From Chamaecrista fasciculata (lineage: Eukaryota; Streptophyta; Magnoliopsida; Fabales; Fabaceae), in NCBI GenBank assembly GCA_003254925.1, contig QANZ01035224.1, forward strand, positions 26,160 through 90,159: a stretch of DNA of 64,000 nucleotides. Reading direction: 5' to 3'. Below are positions 12,149-24,355 of this stretch, one piece after another. The notes under the pieces are model-generated. The model searched no databases. It was not told the DNA's origin and saw nothing but the letters and a program-made list of their open reading frames with translations. The position numbers and the translations under genes are program-made. Numbering within the stretch: the first letter of the stretch is position 1; each line of letters opens with the position of its first letter.

Positions 12149-12647
12149 TGATAATAGGCCCAATAACCAAGTACCGATAATCCCAATAACTAAGCCCAAA
12201 ACAGGGGGCCCCTGGAAAGCAACGAATAAAGGAGATCTCCCCTCCCAAAATGATGCCTTTGGTCACTATGGCGCCAATAAACGAATCAAAATGCCGTAGA
12301 GAAAAAGGAGCAAGGAATTAGGAAAACCATTATCACACCATAAAGCATCAAGGCCAAAAGACGAGTAAAGAGCCTTGATAGGCAGGCAGAAATCCCTCTC
12401 GAGTAAGACGCCCCCGCTCCTTGAAAAGGCTTCCTCTTTCTTAGTATAAAGTAAAACACACTTCACACATAAAAGGTACGCTATCACTTACACTCATCAC
12501 TCAACTCTCACTAGCATACTAGAACTAACTTAAGCTTCGGAGGTGAATTATAGGGTCACCCCCTGTTCTTCATTGTCTTACAGGTAACCTTTCCCATGAG
12601 TTACCTCATTTGAACCAGGTAATGACCCCCGGTCAGAACCTAATTCA
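12149..12647 (+). repeat. Right LTR of the 10036-12647 element
   Basis: 499 bp. Collinear with the left LTR with scattered substitutions and small indels, so the insertion is not recent. Confidence 0.75.
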
Positions 12648-12796
12648 TCAGTAACCATGCATGTATGTGAGAAGGATAATCGCGAGAATTTGAATTAGAA
12701 TTTCTAAAAAATTTACCGTTGAAGTAGGAGGTTGAAGAGTTTATATAGGTAGAGGTTATTGAGTTGATTGAAATATACAAATTCTAGATAAGTCAA

Positions 12797-13275
12797 AGAG
12801 TCATTTTAATCCTAAATGTATGCCCTATTGTTCATTTTGGTCCTTTTTGTTTTAAAATGTTCAAATTGGTCATAAATGTTAGCAAAATGTTTCATGTTGG
12901 CCCAAACTATTGAATTTGGTTATATTTCTCTCGTCTCTCATTTCAAGTTCAAAAGGGAACTCATAACTCTGAATTCGATGCATTCAAACTTGAAACGGGA
13001 GAGATATGATCAATTTCGCATGTTTGATCACAAAACGAGCGATATACTTTTAGGATCAATTTGACCTTGTTTGTTGACAATCCCAAGTGGATAGAGAAAA
13101 TACTATTTGAGAATAATATGTAACTCTGAACTCGTTGTATTTGAACTGGAAACGAGAAAAATATGAACATATTCAATAATTTGAGACCAAAATAAAATAA
13201 TTTTCCAACATTTAGGTTCAATTTGAACAATTTAAAACGTAAAGGACTAAAATAAATATTAAGGTATACATTTGA
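12797..13275. mobile_element. Palindromic MITE, family A copy 1
   Basis: The left arm (TAAATGTATGCCCTATTGTTC ... ggtcataaatgttagcaaaatg) is repeated inverted at the right end. The middle holds 'tgtttgttgacaatcccaag' and paired 'tctcgttt/aaacgagag' type arms. Other copies lie at 13487-14890 and 40880-41282. Confidence 0.7.
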
Positions 13276-13486
13276 GAATAATATGGAAGTATCATTCTCT
13301 CTATATCTAAAAATTAGTTATGATGAACTATGGACATCCATGATGGGTTCATGCTTTAAATTGTAGGCATCACCTCAAATAAAGTGATAGGGAAGAGCCC
13401 AATTTCAATAAAGTTTTGCAGCCCATAAAAGCATCTTCAAAGTAGGCCTCTCTTTGAGAGATCCAAGTTCTTTTTATTTTCTTTTA

Positions 13487-14890
13487 GGTTAAAGGTTCAT
13501 TTTAGTCCTAAATGTATGCCCTAATGTTCATTTTGGCCCATTATGTTTCAAACTGTTCAAATTGGTCCTAAATGTTGGCAAAATGTTTCATTTTGGTCCA
13601 AACTATTGAATATGACTCGTTTTAAGTTCAAACGTGATGAGTTTAAAGCTACATATTATTCTCAAAGAGTAATTTCCAAGGTTATAAAAACCGGACCGGA
13701 CATTAAACCGGTTGAAATAGGGGTTCAAGGTTCAATGGTTCAACCGGGGTCCAACCGGTGATAAATAAATAAATTAAAAATATAAAAAAAGTTTAAATAT
13801 AATGAAAGTTTAGTTAAAAAAAAACTTTAATAGTAATCATTTAATCCACAAATTTTAATGATAAAATGTAAATTTATAAAATATTATGTAATTATCCATC
13901 ATTTATTTTATATTATTTTATAAGATCTCTTCACACTAAAATTAGACTTTCTTTTTGGCCAAACAAAAAAGTAAGACTTTCTAATTTCTATTCACACTAT
14001 CCAATGCAACTTAATTTCCTCTCATCAATGTCATTTAATATTTCATCTTTTCCAAGTTTGGCCATTCCAAGTGCACAGCGTTTTTACCTTCTTCCTTAGA
14101 AACCCTTCTATTTTTGTTCAGTTATTTGCGCCTCTCATCTCTTTATCTACTCTGTGATGCTCATCTTTATTCATCTACTATGTGTCCAACTTCAGAACTT
14201 TTCTTGATTTGAATCTCATCTTTTTCATTTATATTTTATTTTGATCATCAATATTTCTTTTTTCATTGTTCAGATATGTTCTTCCTCATCTAAATCTCCT
14301 TCTTCTCTATTCAGATCTGGTTGCTTGTTCTTAATTTTTTTTTTGCAAAACAATGAACCGGCCATGTTTCAACCCGTCCGGTTCGCGCCGATTTTCTCAG
14401 TTTTTAACCGGTTCAAGCGGTCCTTGCCCAGTTCTAAGCATCCTCGGTTTTCAGACCAGATCGGACCGGCCTGGGTTCCGGTTCCCGGTCCAACCGGTTG
14501 AACCGGCCGGTCCGGTCCGGTTTTTATAACCATGGTAATTTCTCTATTCAGATGGGATCGTTAGCAAACAAGGTCAAATCAGTCCTAAAAGAAGACTACT
14601 CGTTTCATGGTCAAACAAGCAAAGTTAACCATATCTCTCTCGTTTCAAATTCGAATGTGACGAATTCAGAGCTACGAATTCCTCTTAATAAGTTCTTTGA
14701 ACAAGAAATGAGAGACGAGAGAAATATGATCAAATTCAATAATTTGAGACCAAAATGAAACATTTTACTAACATTTAGGACCAAAATGAAACATGTTGCT
14801 AACATTTAGGACCAATTAGAATATTTTGAAACATAATGGACCAAAATCAACATTAGGGCATACATTTAGGACCAAAATGAACCTTTAACC
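13487..14890. mobile_element. Palindromic MITE, family A copy 2 (interrupted)
   Basis: The ends GGTTAAAGGTTCATTTT / AAAATGAACCTTTAACC are inverted repeats. The interior matches the 12797-13275 copy but is split by a nested hAT MITE. Without the nested element and its duplicated target, the outer element would be about 540 bp. Confidence 0.75.
13677..14534. mobile_element. hAT-type MITE nested in a MITE
   Basis: Termini CAAGGTTATAAAAACCGG (left) and the complement of CATGGTTATAAAAACCGG (right) are inverted repeats. An exact 8-bp target duplication, GTAATTTC, flanks it at 13669-13676 and 14535-14542. The 8-bp duplication and CAWGG ends are diagnostic of hAT. Sub-terminal CCGG/ACCGG-rich repeats occur at both ends. 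The 858-bp interior has no transposase; a small frame at 14241-14501 is not convincing. Confidence 0.9.
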
Positions 14891-15682
14891 TTTTTTTTTA
14901 TAAAGCCAAGTTTTATTTATTATGGAAAAAAATTATATACAATTTCTTATATGTTTACTGTAAGGTTCTTCCAATTACAAACTCCAATTATATTTTTCTC
15001 TTTAATGATTGGTTGGGTAAAAGGTTATATTTCAGAAGGGACGATAAAAGATTATATTTAATATCTCTATCATAGTTGGTCATGTAAAACAAATTTACCA
15101 CCTGTTCTATCTCCATTGAAAAATCTTATAACAAATATATAAATAATTGTATATAAATTTTGCACATTTATTATATTTATAGTATAACTATCTCATTAGA
15201 TTTTGATTAACATTAATTCATATTTTTCACTTTTAATTATAAAACAAGTATATAAAACTTTTTAAGAGCGGGATTTCATTGGGATTGCAATTTGAAAGTT
15301 GCAACCCCATGGGACCGTTTATTTTTGTAATCAATACAAGTTTTTATACTTTTTATTTATGTCAGAATGATTCCTTGGTACTTTTTCTAAGTTTAATTAT
15401 AATGTCACAAAAAGTTAAAGTACCACCTTTATTATTTTTATTTTTCATAAGAGTTCTTAAAAGTGACGAAAAAAAATATATGTATAAAACTCGAGTTTTA
15501 TGTAACTAACATCCATAGAATATTAATGAAGAGACATTATATCTTGAAAATTAGAAATTTTAGAAAATGATGTTAACAAGATTTTATGATATTTTAGAAA
15601 AATTCCAAGATATTATAAAATTTGTCTTAACTAATGTTTTATGGCTTGGACTAAAACAAATTCTAATTATATTGCAAATTAA
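14891..15682. other. AT-rich intergenic, no gene seen
   Basis: Short open frames (15279-15509, 15567-15749) lack any domain and lie in low-complexity DNA. Confidence 0.55.
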
Positions 15683-16770
15683 GGGTATGTTTGGGAGCCA
15701 GTTAATTTTAATCCAATCTCATCCAATCTCATCTAAATGGATGGGATGAGATTATTTTTTAATTGGATGAAATGAGATGATGTATTGGTGTTTGGGTGAT
15801 TTTAGTGATAATGATGTTAAATAGGGTGTGAAATTATATAAAAGGGTATGTAATGATTGTGGTTGGTAGAAATAAGTTGATGGATTTTTGTAATTTGTAT
15901 AGGGGTAGAAATGGTAGGAAATAATGAGATGAGATGGAGATAATGAGATGAGATGATAGGTGTTTGGTTGTGTTTTGATTGNNNNNNNNNNNNNNNNNNN
16001 NNNNNNNNNNNNNNNNNNNNNNNNNNNNNNNNNNNNNNNNNNNNNNNNNNNNNNNNNNNNNNNNNNNNNNNNNNNNNNNNNNNNNNNNNNNNNNNNNNNN
16101 NNNNNNNNNNNNNNNNNNNNNNNNNNNNNNNNNNNNNNNNNNNNNNNNNNNNNNNNNNNNNNNNNNNNNNNNNNNNNNNNNNNNNNNNNNNNNNNNNNNN
16201 NNNNNNNNNNNNNNNNNNNNNNNNNNNNNNNNNNNNNNNNNNNNNNNNNNNNNNNNNNNNNNNNNNNNNNNNNNNNNNNNNNNNNNNNNNNNNNNNNNNN
16301 NNNNNNNNNNNNNNNNNNNNNNNNNNNNNNNNNNNNNNNNNNNNNNNNNNNNNNNNNNNNNNNNNNNNNNNNNNNNNNNNNNNNNNNNNNNNNNNNNNNN
16401 NNNNNNNNNNNNNNNNNNNNNNNNNNNNNNNNNNNNNNNNNNNNNNNNNNNNNNNNNNNNNNNNNNNNNNNNNNNNNNNNNNNNNNNNNNNNNNNNNNNN
16501 NNNNNNNNNNNNNNNNNNNNNNNNNNNNNNNNNNNNNNNNNNNNNNNNNNNNNNNNNNNNNNNNNNNNNNNNNNNNNNNNNNNNNNNNNNNNNNNNNNNN
16601 NNNNNNNNNNNNNNNNNNNNNNNNNNNNNNNNNNNNNNNNNNNNNNNNNNNNNNNNNNNNNNNNNNNNNNNNNNNNNNNNNNNNNNNNNNNNNNNNNNNN
16701 NNNNNNNNNNNNNNNNNNNNNNNNNNNNNNNNNNNNNNNNNNNNNNNNNNNNNNNNNNNNNNNNNNNNNN

Positions 16771-16820
<50 letters not shown>

Positions 16821-17180
16821 GAGTGTGTGTGAGAGAGAGAGAGGTGTGTGTGAGTGAAAAAGAGAAAAAAAATGATGAGAAATGATAGATGAAGAGAGAA
16901 AATTATAAGTGTAATAAATGAGGGTATGTAAAATTACTATTTTGTCTAATTCTTTTTTATATTTGTATTAAAGTATAGGTAATTATAGGTGTATAAGTAG
17001 GGATAAATTAGTAATTGTAAGAGAAAATGAGATGATGTTGTGAATGAGATGATGATGTGGATGAGATGAGATGAGATGAAGGTTCCAAAAAATACCAAGT
17101 CATTACTATTCATCCAATCCTAAAATGAGATGATGATTGAATGAGATAACATCAAGATGATCCCTCTCCCAAACAGGCCC
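15683..17180. mobile_element. PIF/Harbinger (Tourist-like) element with assembly gap
   Basis: The ends GGGTATGTTTGGGAG and CTCCCAAACAGGCCC are inverted repeats flanked by TAA on both sides (15680-15682, 17181-17183), the 3-bp TWA-type target duplication of PIF/Harbinger MITEs. GATGAGATGAGAT-rich sub-terminal repeats flank a 789-base run of N. A (GA)n tract borders the gap. A second member of the family lies at 60231-61077. Confidence 0.75.
15982..16770. other. Assembly gap (N run)
   Basis: 789 undetermined bases, next to a (GA)n microsatellite at 16771-16813 that probably stopped the assembly. Open frames spanning this stretch are artefacts. Confidence 0.98.
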
Positions 17181-18309
17181 TAAGAGTGCACATAGGCCGC
17201 GACAGACCAAATTTATGTTCAAACTAGTGATCCGATTGGGCCATTTTAAAAAAAAAAATTAGATTATTTATTTATTGCATGTATGTTTTTTAACTTAATT
17301 ATACAGAAATTTAGTTATGTTTATATTAATAAACATATTTAACTTGATTTATTTATTGAAAAGTGTTAATTTAATTGAGATTAAATTTTTATTTTATGTA
17401 TTTTTAATATACAACTGATAAAACTTATAATAATATATGTATATTTTATACAAATATTTAATTGAAGCAAATATATATATATATAATATAATATAAAAAA
17501 TAAAAAAAAAACTTAGTCACGTCAAGTCTAAAAGTCTTAAGTTTGGGACATCGTCCAGCCTGGGCTGAAGCTAAAAAAACACCAGGCCAAGTCTGGACTC
17601 GAAGAACTAATGCACTCAACAAATTTTGTTTGAAGTGGACTGTTCAATGAATTTCAAAAGTGTTTGGTTTTGATTGGTTTCGATTGACTTAACTGGTATA
17701 ATTAAACTAAATGAATTAATAAATAATAAATATTAATTATTTTGAATATAAATAATAAATGAAATATAAATCATATATGGTAAATATAAATTGATAATTT
17801 GCCACAAATAATTCATTTTACAAGATAATAATTTAGATAGAGGAACTAACATTGATAGCAAAACAATTTTTGAGAGATTAAATTGAGAAAACAAAATGAG
17901 GATCTAAAGTGAAAAGAGTATTAATATGCGAAGGACCAAAATAGAATTTTAGTCTCTTAATTAATTGAATTAGTGTTCTTTAGCAGTTTATTGGTCTAAC
18001 CTAGTTTTGACAGTTCTATCCCGTTATTTTTACTCAAATGTGATCCAACGCTTAAAATGATTTCAAGAGTTGAATTAACTTCTCGTTCTTTAATTGGGCA
18101 TGCAGTTGAACCAATTCGACGGTTCGATCAAAACAACATTGGATTCGAACCTGAAAAAATTGGAAGTTGGATAAAAAACAACTTCCAAAATTAGGTTATA
18201 CCGGTATAAACCATAACAAAATTGTTTTGTTCAATCAAGAAACTAAAATTTTATCTTGGTCCCACATATTAATATTTTTAAATTTAGTTCCTCAATTAAT
18301 TTTTTCAGC
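17181..18309. other. AT-rich intergenic, no gene seen
   Basis: Only degraded 'rrgaccaaaatagaattttagtc' MITE-arm text (near 17870-17960) was noticed. No gene. Confidence 0.5.
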
Positions 18310-18680
18310 AAAAGCGCCCTTTTGGTCCCAAATTTTACACAAATTGTCAATTTTGTCGATAATTTTTTTTAGTTAATTTCATCCTCAATGTTTCACATTT
18401 TGGTCAATTTCATCCATCGACTAACTTCTTTCAATAAATTAACAATAGACTTCATCTTGTTTTTCGATCTCTGTTAGGATTTGTGTTTCTTTCTCTATCA
18501 ATTTTATATTACATGTAATTAGCCATTTAGATTCTGTCGTTTATATTTGATAAAGTAAGAGCAAAGACTAAAATTAACTAATGTGTGAAACATTAGTGAT
18601 GAAATTGATCGCAAAAAATTATTAGGGACGATATTGATAATTGTTAGTAAAGTTTAAGGACCAACAAGTGCTTTTGTCCT
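18310..18680. mobile_element. Palindromic MITE, family B copy 1
   Basis: An inverted-repeat element ('aaaagcgcccttttggtccc' left, 'aaggaccaacaagtgcttttgtcc' right). Its core text (CTTTCAATAAATTAAC, GTTAGGATTTG, TCTATCAATTTTATATTACAT) recurs in the MYB intron at 58960-59300. Confidence 0.7.
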
Positions 18681-18750
18681 TCTTTTTTTTTTTGTTTTGG
18701 CTTCCACAAAAATTATTTTATTATCAATATTAGTTTTTCTATCTAAATTA

Positions 18751-19025
18751 CTCCCTCTAGTTCATAATATCCGCTATAGTTTTGTAGTTGCACAAAAACC
18801 AAGAAAATGATTTGTTTATTTTAAACTTAGAAAAATATAAGATAAAAAGACTAAATTATCTTTATTGATTAGCTCCACTAAAAACAACTTGAAAAGTCCA
18901 AGAAAAAATAAATAGAGGTAAAACTATAAAAGAATAATTAATACTTTCTTGATTTTGTAAAATAACAGATATTTTGAAACAAAAAAATCTTCCAAATTTC
19001 AGGAGATATTGTGAATTAGAGGGAG
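18751..19025. mobile_element. Stowaway-like MITE
   Basis: The ends CTCCCTCTAGTTCATAATAT and the complement of ATATTGTGAATTAGAGGGAG are inverted repeats flanked by TA on both sides. This is the classic CTCCCTCY terminus and TA target of plant Tc1/mariner Stowaway elements. 275 bp, non-coding. Confidence 0.85.
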
Positions 19026-19918
19026 TATTGTATTATCATATATTTTTTATATTCAAAATAATTGATATTAATATTTATTACATATTCGACTAGTTAAAAA
19101 ACAAATTAAACTAACTGAATATTTTGTTTAATTCATTAAATGGTCTAATTCTAACAAATTATTACACCAATCATTAACGCATGCATATGTTTATTCATGA
19201 AGCTATGGTTTTGGTGAAATAAAAAAAAATCATGAAGCTAACGAGCTAATCGATCAAGACAAAAAGCATATATGCACGTGATGCAACTTATCAATTATAT
19301 TAATCTTTAGGATTTTTTAAATAATACTTTTAAGACACTGATTAGTGATTAAAGAGGTTTTTATTATTATTTTAAAAGCTGTTATGACTTGGCCTTATGT
19401 GGTCCGCAGAAAAACAAGGCAGAGAATGACTTGATTTTCAATCAGTTGCACTTTGCACATGAACGAAATATATTTATTTATCGTTTATTGATAATTGAAA
19501 TCTTTGATTAGCAAGTGATTAAGCTTGCTGATACTCGTAATAAAGTTGTTAGAGAAACTTTGAAAACAACGTAATATTTTGAAAAGAAGGTGATGTCATT
19601 CATTGACAGAAAACAGTGAAGAATATAATTAAAGTCCGTGCAAAATAAAGCAGAAAATAAATGAGATGACAGAAAACATCCAAATGAATGAATTGACCCA
19701 TTGTATCGTTTTGTCATGGAGCCCTTACTTTCTTTAAATAATATATATATAAATTGAATAATTAGATTTATATACACGATTCAATTATATTGAACTTCTT
19801 TTGATGGGAGCCCTTAATTAGTAAAACAAGACCGCAAACGAACAAAATCGCTATAGGGGGAGGCTACAAAAAAAATCAGCGAAGAGAAAAAAAACAGAAA
19901 GGAATTAAGGCAACAAGA
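19026..19918. other. AT-rich intergenic, no gene seen
   Basis: A ~90-codon - strand frame at 19508-19777 has no recognisable domain. Confidence 0.5.
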
Positions 19919-21368
19919 AAATTACCAAAGAAAGCAAAAGCAAAAGCAAAAGCAAAAGCAAAAGCTAAATTGAGAAGAACTGAAGTCAGCCAATTCCACT
20001 CATATCCGCAATAATATTAGCAGAGATGATGGCAAGGAAGGAGGATGGGGGCTCAGACGCCCACTCAAAACGACTCATCCACTTTAAAGCATACTTAGCC
20101 AGCCAATCGGCTGCCTTATTAGAAGACCTACTAGCCCACAACACCTTACTTAAAGGAATGCTATTTAGCAAAAAAATTGATGTGATTGATCACATGAGTG
20201 TATCTCCAGTCCACAACTGAAGAGGGCAAGTTCACAGCATTAACCAGGCATTCTCAGTCAGATTCAAAATGAACTTTGGAGAGGGAGAGATCCAAACACA
20301 TTTGCACAGCTTTCTTTAAGGCTAAGGCTTCAGCAACCAAAGCTGAAGAAGCAGCAACAACAATACTAGATGAATCAATAAGACAACCAGCACAGTCTCT
20401 TAAAAACAATACCCAACCTGCCTTGTTACCTTCCTTAACGAAGGCACCATCCATGTTTACCTTAACAAAGTCTTGAGGTGGAGGCTTCCAAGATTGCACA
20501 GCCTTCTCAGAGGTAACAATATCAATCAAACCATGAGACCATCCATTTGCAGTCCAAAATTCATTAACAGCTGCAAAGGCTATATCAATAGTAATCACAG
20601 GATTCAACATATGATTTTCAAAGACTAAGGCACACATGTCCTTCCATATATACCAACAAAGCATAGCTAAACTACCCAACTCAAAACTATCAAAGTTCAT
20701 ATCAGAAAATAAACTAGAGAACTAGGCATCCATTCTAGTTATTTTATACTTGTCAACCTTAAAAGTAAAAGGGCTACAAAACCAAACCTAGGAAGCCCAG
20801 TCACAGAGAAGGAACAAATGCTCATGAGATTCAAATTCAGAGAGGCAACAGGAGAACACTTCCTCTTCCAAAGGTTTTCATTAGTAGCAAGAGCTCCCGA
20901 GCACATGCGCCAAAAAAAGTGTTTGATTTTCGAAGGGACTTTAATCTTCCACACAGCATTCCATAGAGAGTTAGGCACAGAAGTGAAAGAGCATGGCTTA
21001 TCCTAGGAAGTGAAGGCCATTTTTTCCATAGCAGATTTATAACTCATCTTCACAGAGTACTTTCCATCACTAGAACTAGCCCAAATAAGCTTGTCATCAC
21101 AAAACACTTGAGAGATAGGAATTCTTTTGATAGCATCAATCTCTTCCTTAGTCAGCCAGTGCTTCACATTAGATAAGTCCCATGCATTATTAATAATATA
21201 CTCACCCAGCGAGGCACTAGCAAACTCTTCATAGGGAGGAGTAGAGGCTAGTTTAAAATCTCGAAGCTCAGGGATCCACGGGTCATGCCAGAAACTAATC
21301 CCCCTTCCACTATCAACACTCCAGCACAAATTCTCAACAAGAAACTGCCTACCTTCCAAGATACTCGA
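19919..21368 (-). pseudogene. LINE 3' part: zf-RVT and RNase H domains
   Basis: The - strand pieces run in order. At 21003-21359 is the region after the reverse transcriptase (ILEGRQFLVENLCWSVDSGR, FWHDPWIP). At 20739-20978 is the zf-RVT region (WNAVWKIKVPSKIKHFFWR). At 20254-20700 is an RNase H domain (KVNMDGAFVKEGNKAGWVLF ... VAEALALKKAV), and at 19986-20171 the RNase H end (SSNKAADWLAKYA). Frame breaks separate them. There is no RT catalytic domain here. A six-fold AAAAGC run at about 19931-19966 lies in the 3' region. The sequence stops where an Athila-like LTR begins, at 21369. Confidence 0.85.
19931..19966. repeat. Hexanucleotide run (GCAAAA)n
   Basis: About six uninterrupted copies of the hexamer in the 3' untranslated part of the LINE remnant. 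Confidence 0.9.
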
Positions 21369-21660
21369 TGACTAGGCCAAAAGTGAACAAGTTATTTGGC
21401 CTTCTTTTGATATGATTATAACAATAATATATTAGAATTAGACTAATTAATATACTAAGGGCAACACTAAGGTATTGTGAAATAAAGTGGATAAAAAGAG
21501 TTAGTTAGCATTATTTATTATACTTTATAAATAGGTGCTACTTAATGGTTTATTCAGTGTTTCAGATATCCAAACAGGGCCAAAACCAAGAGGGAAATAT
21601 CAGAATATTCCAGAAGATCACGTTAAGCACAAGAAATCCTTGCGCCACAACGTGGGCCGC
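21369..21660 (+). repeat. Truncated Athila-like LTR (first ~290 bp)
   Basis: Starts TGACTAGGCCAAAAGTG and matches the first ~290 bases of the complete LTR that directly follows, then is cut by that LTR. It also marks the point where an Athila-like element entered the LINE. Confidence 0.8.
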
Positions 21661-23115
21661 TGATCAGCCCAAAAGTGAACAAGTTATTTGGCCTTCTTTT
21701 GGTATGTTTATAATAATAATATATTAGATTTAGACCAATTAATATGCTAAGGGCAACACTAAGGTATGGTGGAAGAAAGTGGATAAAATGAGTTAATTAG
21801 CGTTATTTATTATACTTTATAAATAGGTGCTACTTAATGGTTTATTCACTGTTTCAGATATCCAAACAGAGCCAAACCAAGAGGGAAATATCAGAATATT
21901 CCAAAAGATCGCGTTGAGCAAAAGAAATCTCTGCGCCGCCGGCCCAGATTCGGTGATTCACACGGCGCAGGAATATTCCAGAATATGACGTCAGCAAATA
22001 AGCTTCAGAAGAGATTGAGTCTGCGCCGTCTCTTTGGGCCAACGGCTCAAAATGGGAAATCTCGCGGATCATAATATTCTGAAGCAGAAGAGTATGTTTT
22101 GCACGGCTACGATTCAAGATACGAAGATATAATCGAAATATCGCAGATATTTCGCTGTGCCTTCGTATTGGGCCGCCGGCGCAACCCACGACCCAGAGGC
22201 AAAAATCTTCCCTTGACTTGCGGATCAAGCACACTACTCAACACTATAAATAGAGGTCGTCATTCCACACTCAAAGCACCAATTCAATGACTTCGACTAA
22301 TTTACTCCAATTCTCTCTAGAATAGAATAGTTCTCATCTTAGAGCATGAGTAACCAATTAGGTAGATACTTGAGGAATGCATCAAGGATGTGACTTGAGT
22401 TCACCATGTTTCGTTGCAAAGTCTAGATGTTGATGTTACATTTATGAGGTATGACTAACTCTTTCAAGTGTAATTGTTAAAGTTTGTTATATATAAGTCG
22501 TAGATCATATTTCGTTAAAGTAAGGGGACCTTGTCATTCCCAGAGTCTGTCTCTCTCACGATTAATGAAGTAGCTCTTTAGGGTTTGCTAAAGAGTGGTT
22601 TACAATAACTTGTTTACATAATTAGGATCGTAATTGATATATATATACATATGTTTGTTTATTGTTCCGATGTGACAATAATATAGATTGTCTAGAAGAG
22701 CTTTGGCAAATAGCTCATGAATCCAGTCATGGATGAGTTACCTATCCTAATCTTGTACCCTCTCTATTGTTTGATTAATTGTGTTTATAGTTTCAATACA
22801 TGGTCTAACATAGAAAAGTAAATGCATATTCATTATCTAATCTTTATGATCAACGAACTATAATAGTCTATCTCTAGGGTTTTCTCTCAAGTATTGTTTT
22901 GACTCATTAAGATCTTATTAAATCGTGACAACCCTCAAGAATAGAAGTTATAACCTTTGTCACAATTCTTCTTACCTCATCACATTGAGTTCCACGAGAG
23001 TTCGACCTTGGGATTAGCATCTATACTATATTTTAATAAATATAGTTTATACTTGTGAGACTCGTGTATAAATTAAATTTGATTCGCTTGACACCTTACG
23101 ACAGGTGTCCGGTCA
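21661..23115 (+). repeat. Athila-like LTR, complete
   Basis: Begins TGATCAGCCC and ends CCGGTCA, followed after 5 bases by a primer-binding site. A TATAAATAGAG box near 22245 would start transcription. The solo LTR at 53692-55150 is collinear with it from end to end. Confidence 0.85.
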
Positions 23116-23120
23116 AGTTT

Positions 23121-23138
23121 TGGCACCGTTGCCGGGGA
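23121..23138 (+). other. Primer-binding site
   Basis: TGGCACCGTTGCCGGGGA is the plant Athila/Tat-type primer site (close to TGGCGCCGTTGCCGGGGA), 5 bases downstream of the LTR end. Confidence 0.85.
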
Positions 23139-23366
23139 ACTCTTTCTTGAGTTCTTAAGAAAATTGTGATTTGTTTTTGAGTCTTTTTCTTTTTGATTCT
23201 TCGTTTTTTAATTATTTGCGAATTTTGAGTCTTTATTTATTTATTTTAGTTAAGTTGAATTTTATTATTATTATTATTATTATTATTTTAGTCTTGTTTT
23301 TGTTTTGAGTCTATTTTTATTTAATTTTATTTAGTCTTTATTTTCTTTTATTATTCTTTCTAGTAT

Positions 23367-24171
23367 ATGCCTAGGAAACCTATAGAGCCTTTAGTTTCCC
23401 TAGATCCAGATTTGAATAAAACACTGAGATCCATAAAAAAAGAATAAAAGAGTAGAACAAATGGAAAACTCAAGCAATAACTGTAGGTTAAAAAATCAAG
23501 GACGCGAAGAAGTTTGCCAAAATCACGGTCTAAATAATGGACAACCTAGACCGAGAAGATCTATTAGAGACGCCACCCGAGTAGACACACACTTTGAGGC
23601 AAAGTATAATGTATTACCTCAATTTCAAACTAACTTTGAAATTAAGGGACCATTATATAAGAGAATACCTAAGTATCATGGTACAGATGATGAAAATCCT
23701 TATCGTCATCTAAATGCATTATACAATCATTGCCAAACTATGAAACCCATAAGAACCCAAGTAGAGGAAGTCATATGGAAGATATTCCGCCTATCACTCG
23801 AAGGGAAGGACTTAGAGTGGTACAATCTCTTGGCAACCTATGAGAAAAATGCTTACGCATCCTGGGAAAATTTGAGACGCTCTTTCTTGAAAAAATATTT
23901 CCCTGAATCAAAAGTTTTGCTCTTGAGGAAGGAGATATCCATGGTAGAGCAACAAAAGAAGGAATCATTAATGGATTACTTGGACAGATTCCAATACTTG
24001 CTATACAGATGCCCGAACCATCAGTTTAGCGAAGAGAATTTGGTCATTTACTTCTGTAATGGACTTCTCCCAGGTGATGCTGACCACTTGGACGCATCAG
24101 CTAATGGATCTATTACCAAGCTAGATGTCAAGGAAGCTTGGAATTTGATTAAAGAGGTTTCTATTAGGTAA
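23367..24171 (+). pseudogene. Athila-like gag, truncated first copy
   Basis: The start MPRKPIEPLVSLDPDLNK is followed by a 1-base insertion in an A-run near 23440 that shifts the frame. The rest reads from 23461 to a stop at 24171. The retrotransposon gag core is recognisable (VEEVIWKIFRLSLEGKDLEW ... WENLRRSFLKKYFPE). It ends where the second copy has only its matrix/capsid-like half, and the zinc knuckle is missing. The text then joins the tail of another LTR, near 24258. Confidence 0.8.
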
Positions 24172-24257
24172 AACAATCGGAGGAAGGTTGACGAAGATGA
24201 TACTGAAAAATCATTGCAGCTGACACAAATGAAAGGAGAAATTCCATCCACCACAGT

Positions 24258-24350
24258 ATAAATATAGTTTATACTTGCGAGGGTCGAGTATAAATTAAAC
24301 TTGATTTGCATATTGCACGCGCTGGACACCTTACCACGGGTGTCCGATCA
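24258..24350 (+). repeat. Athila-like LTR, last ~90 bp
   Basis: Matches the end of the 21661-23115 LTR (TAAATATAGTTTATACTTG ... TGTCCGATCA), with a small insertion. A second primer-binding site follows. Confidence 0.75.
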
Positions 24351-24355
24351 AGTTT

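Larger units (their letters stand above)
10036..12647 (+). mobile_element. Non-autonomous LTR retrotransposon
   Basis: Two ~490-bp direct repeats (10036-10521 and 12149-12647) both begin TGATAATAGG and end in AATTCA/GATTCA. Homology stops exactly at TG...CA on both sides. Each LTR has a TATA-like ATATAAAGTAAAAC about 170-190 bases before its end. A purine stretch (GGAGGGA) precedes the right LTR like a polypurine tract. The 1.6-kb interior has no gag, RT or integrase. I see no convincing 5-bp target duplication (ATAAT left, TCAGT right) and no clear tRNA primer site, so the copy may be rearranged. Confidence 0.7.

Noticed and set aside
11308..12299. Several 75-155-codon frames on both strands
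   Set aside because: They overlap one another inside the LTR element interior, and composition is Lys/Arg-rich on one strand and Phe/Ser-rich on the other, as expected for shadows of purine-rich DNA.
15953..16857. Long open frames of about 290 codons in three frames
   Set aside because: They are almost entirely undetermined bases plus a (GA)n run; the translation has no content.
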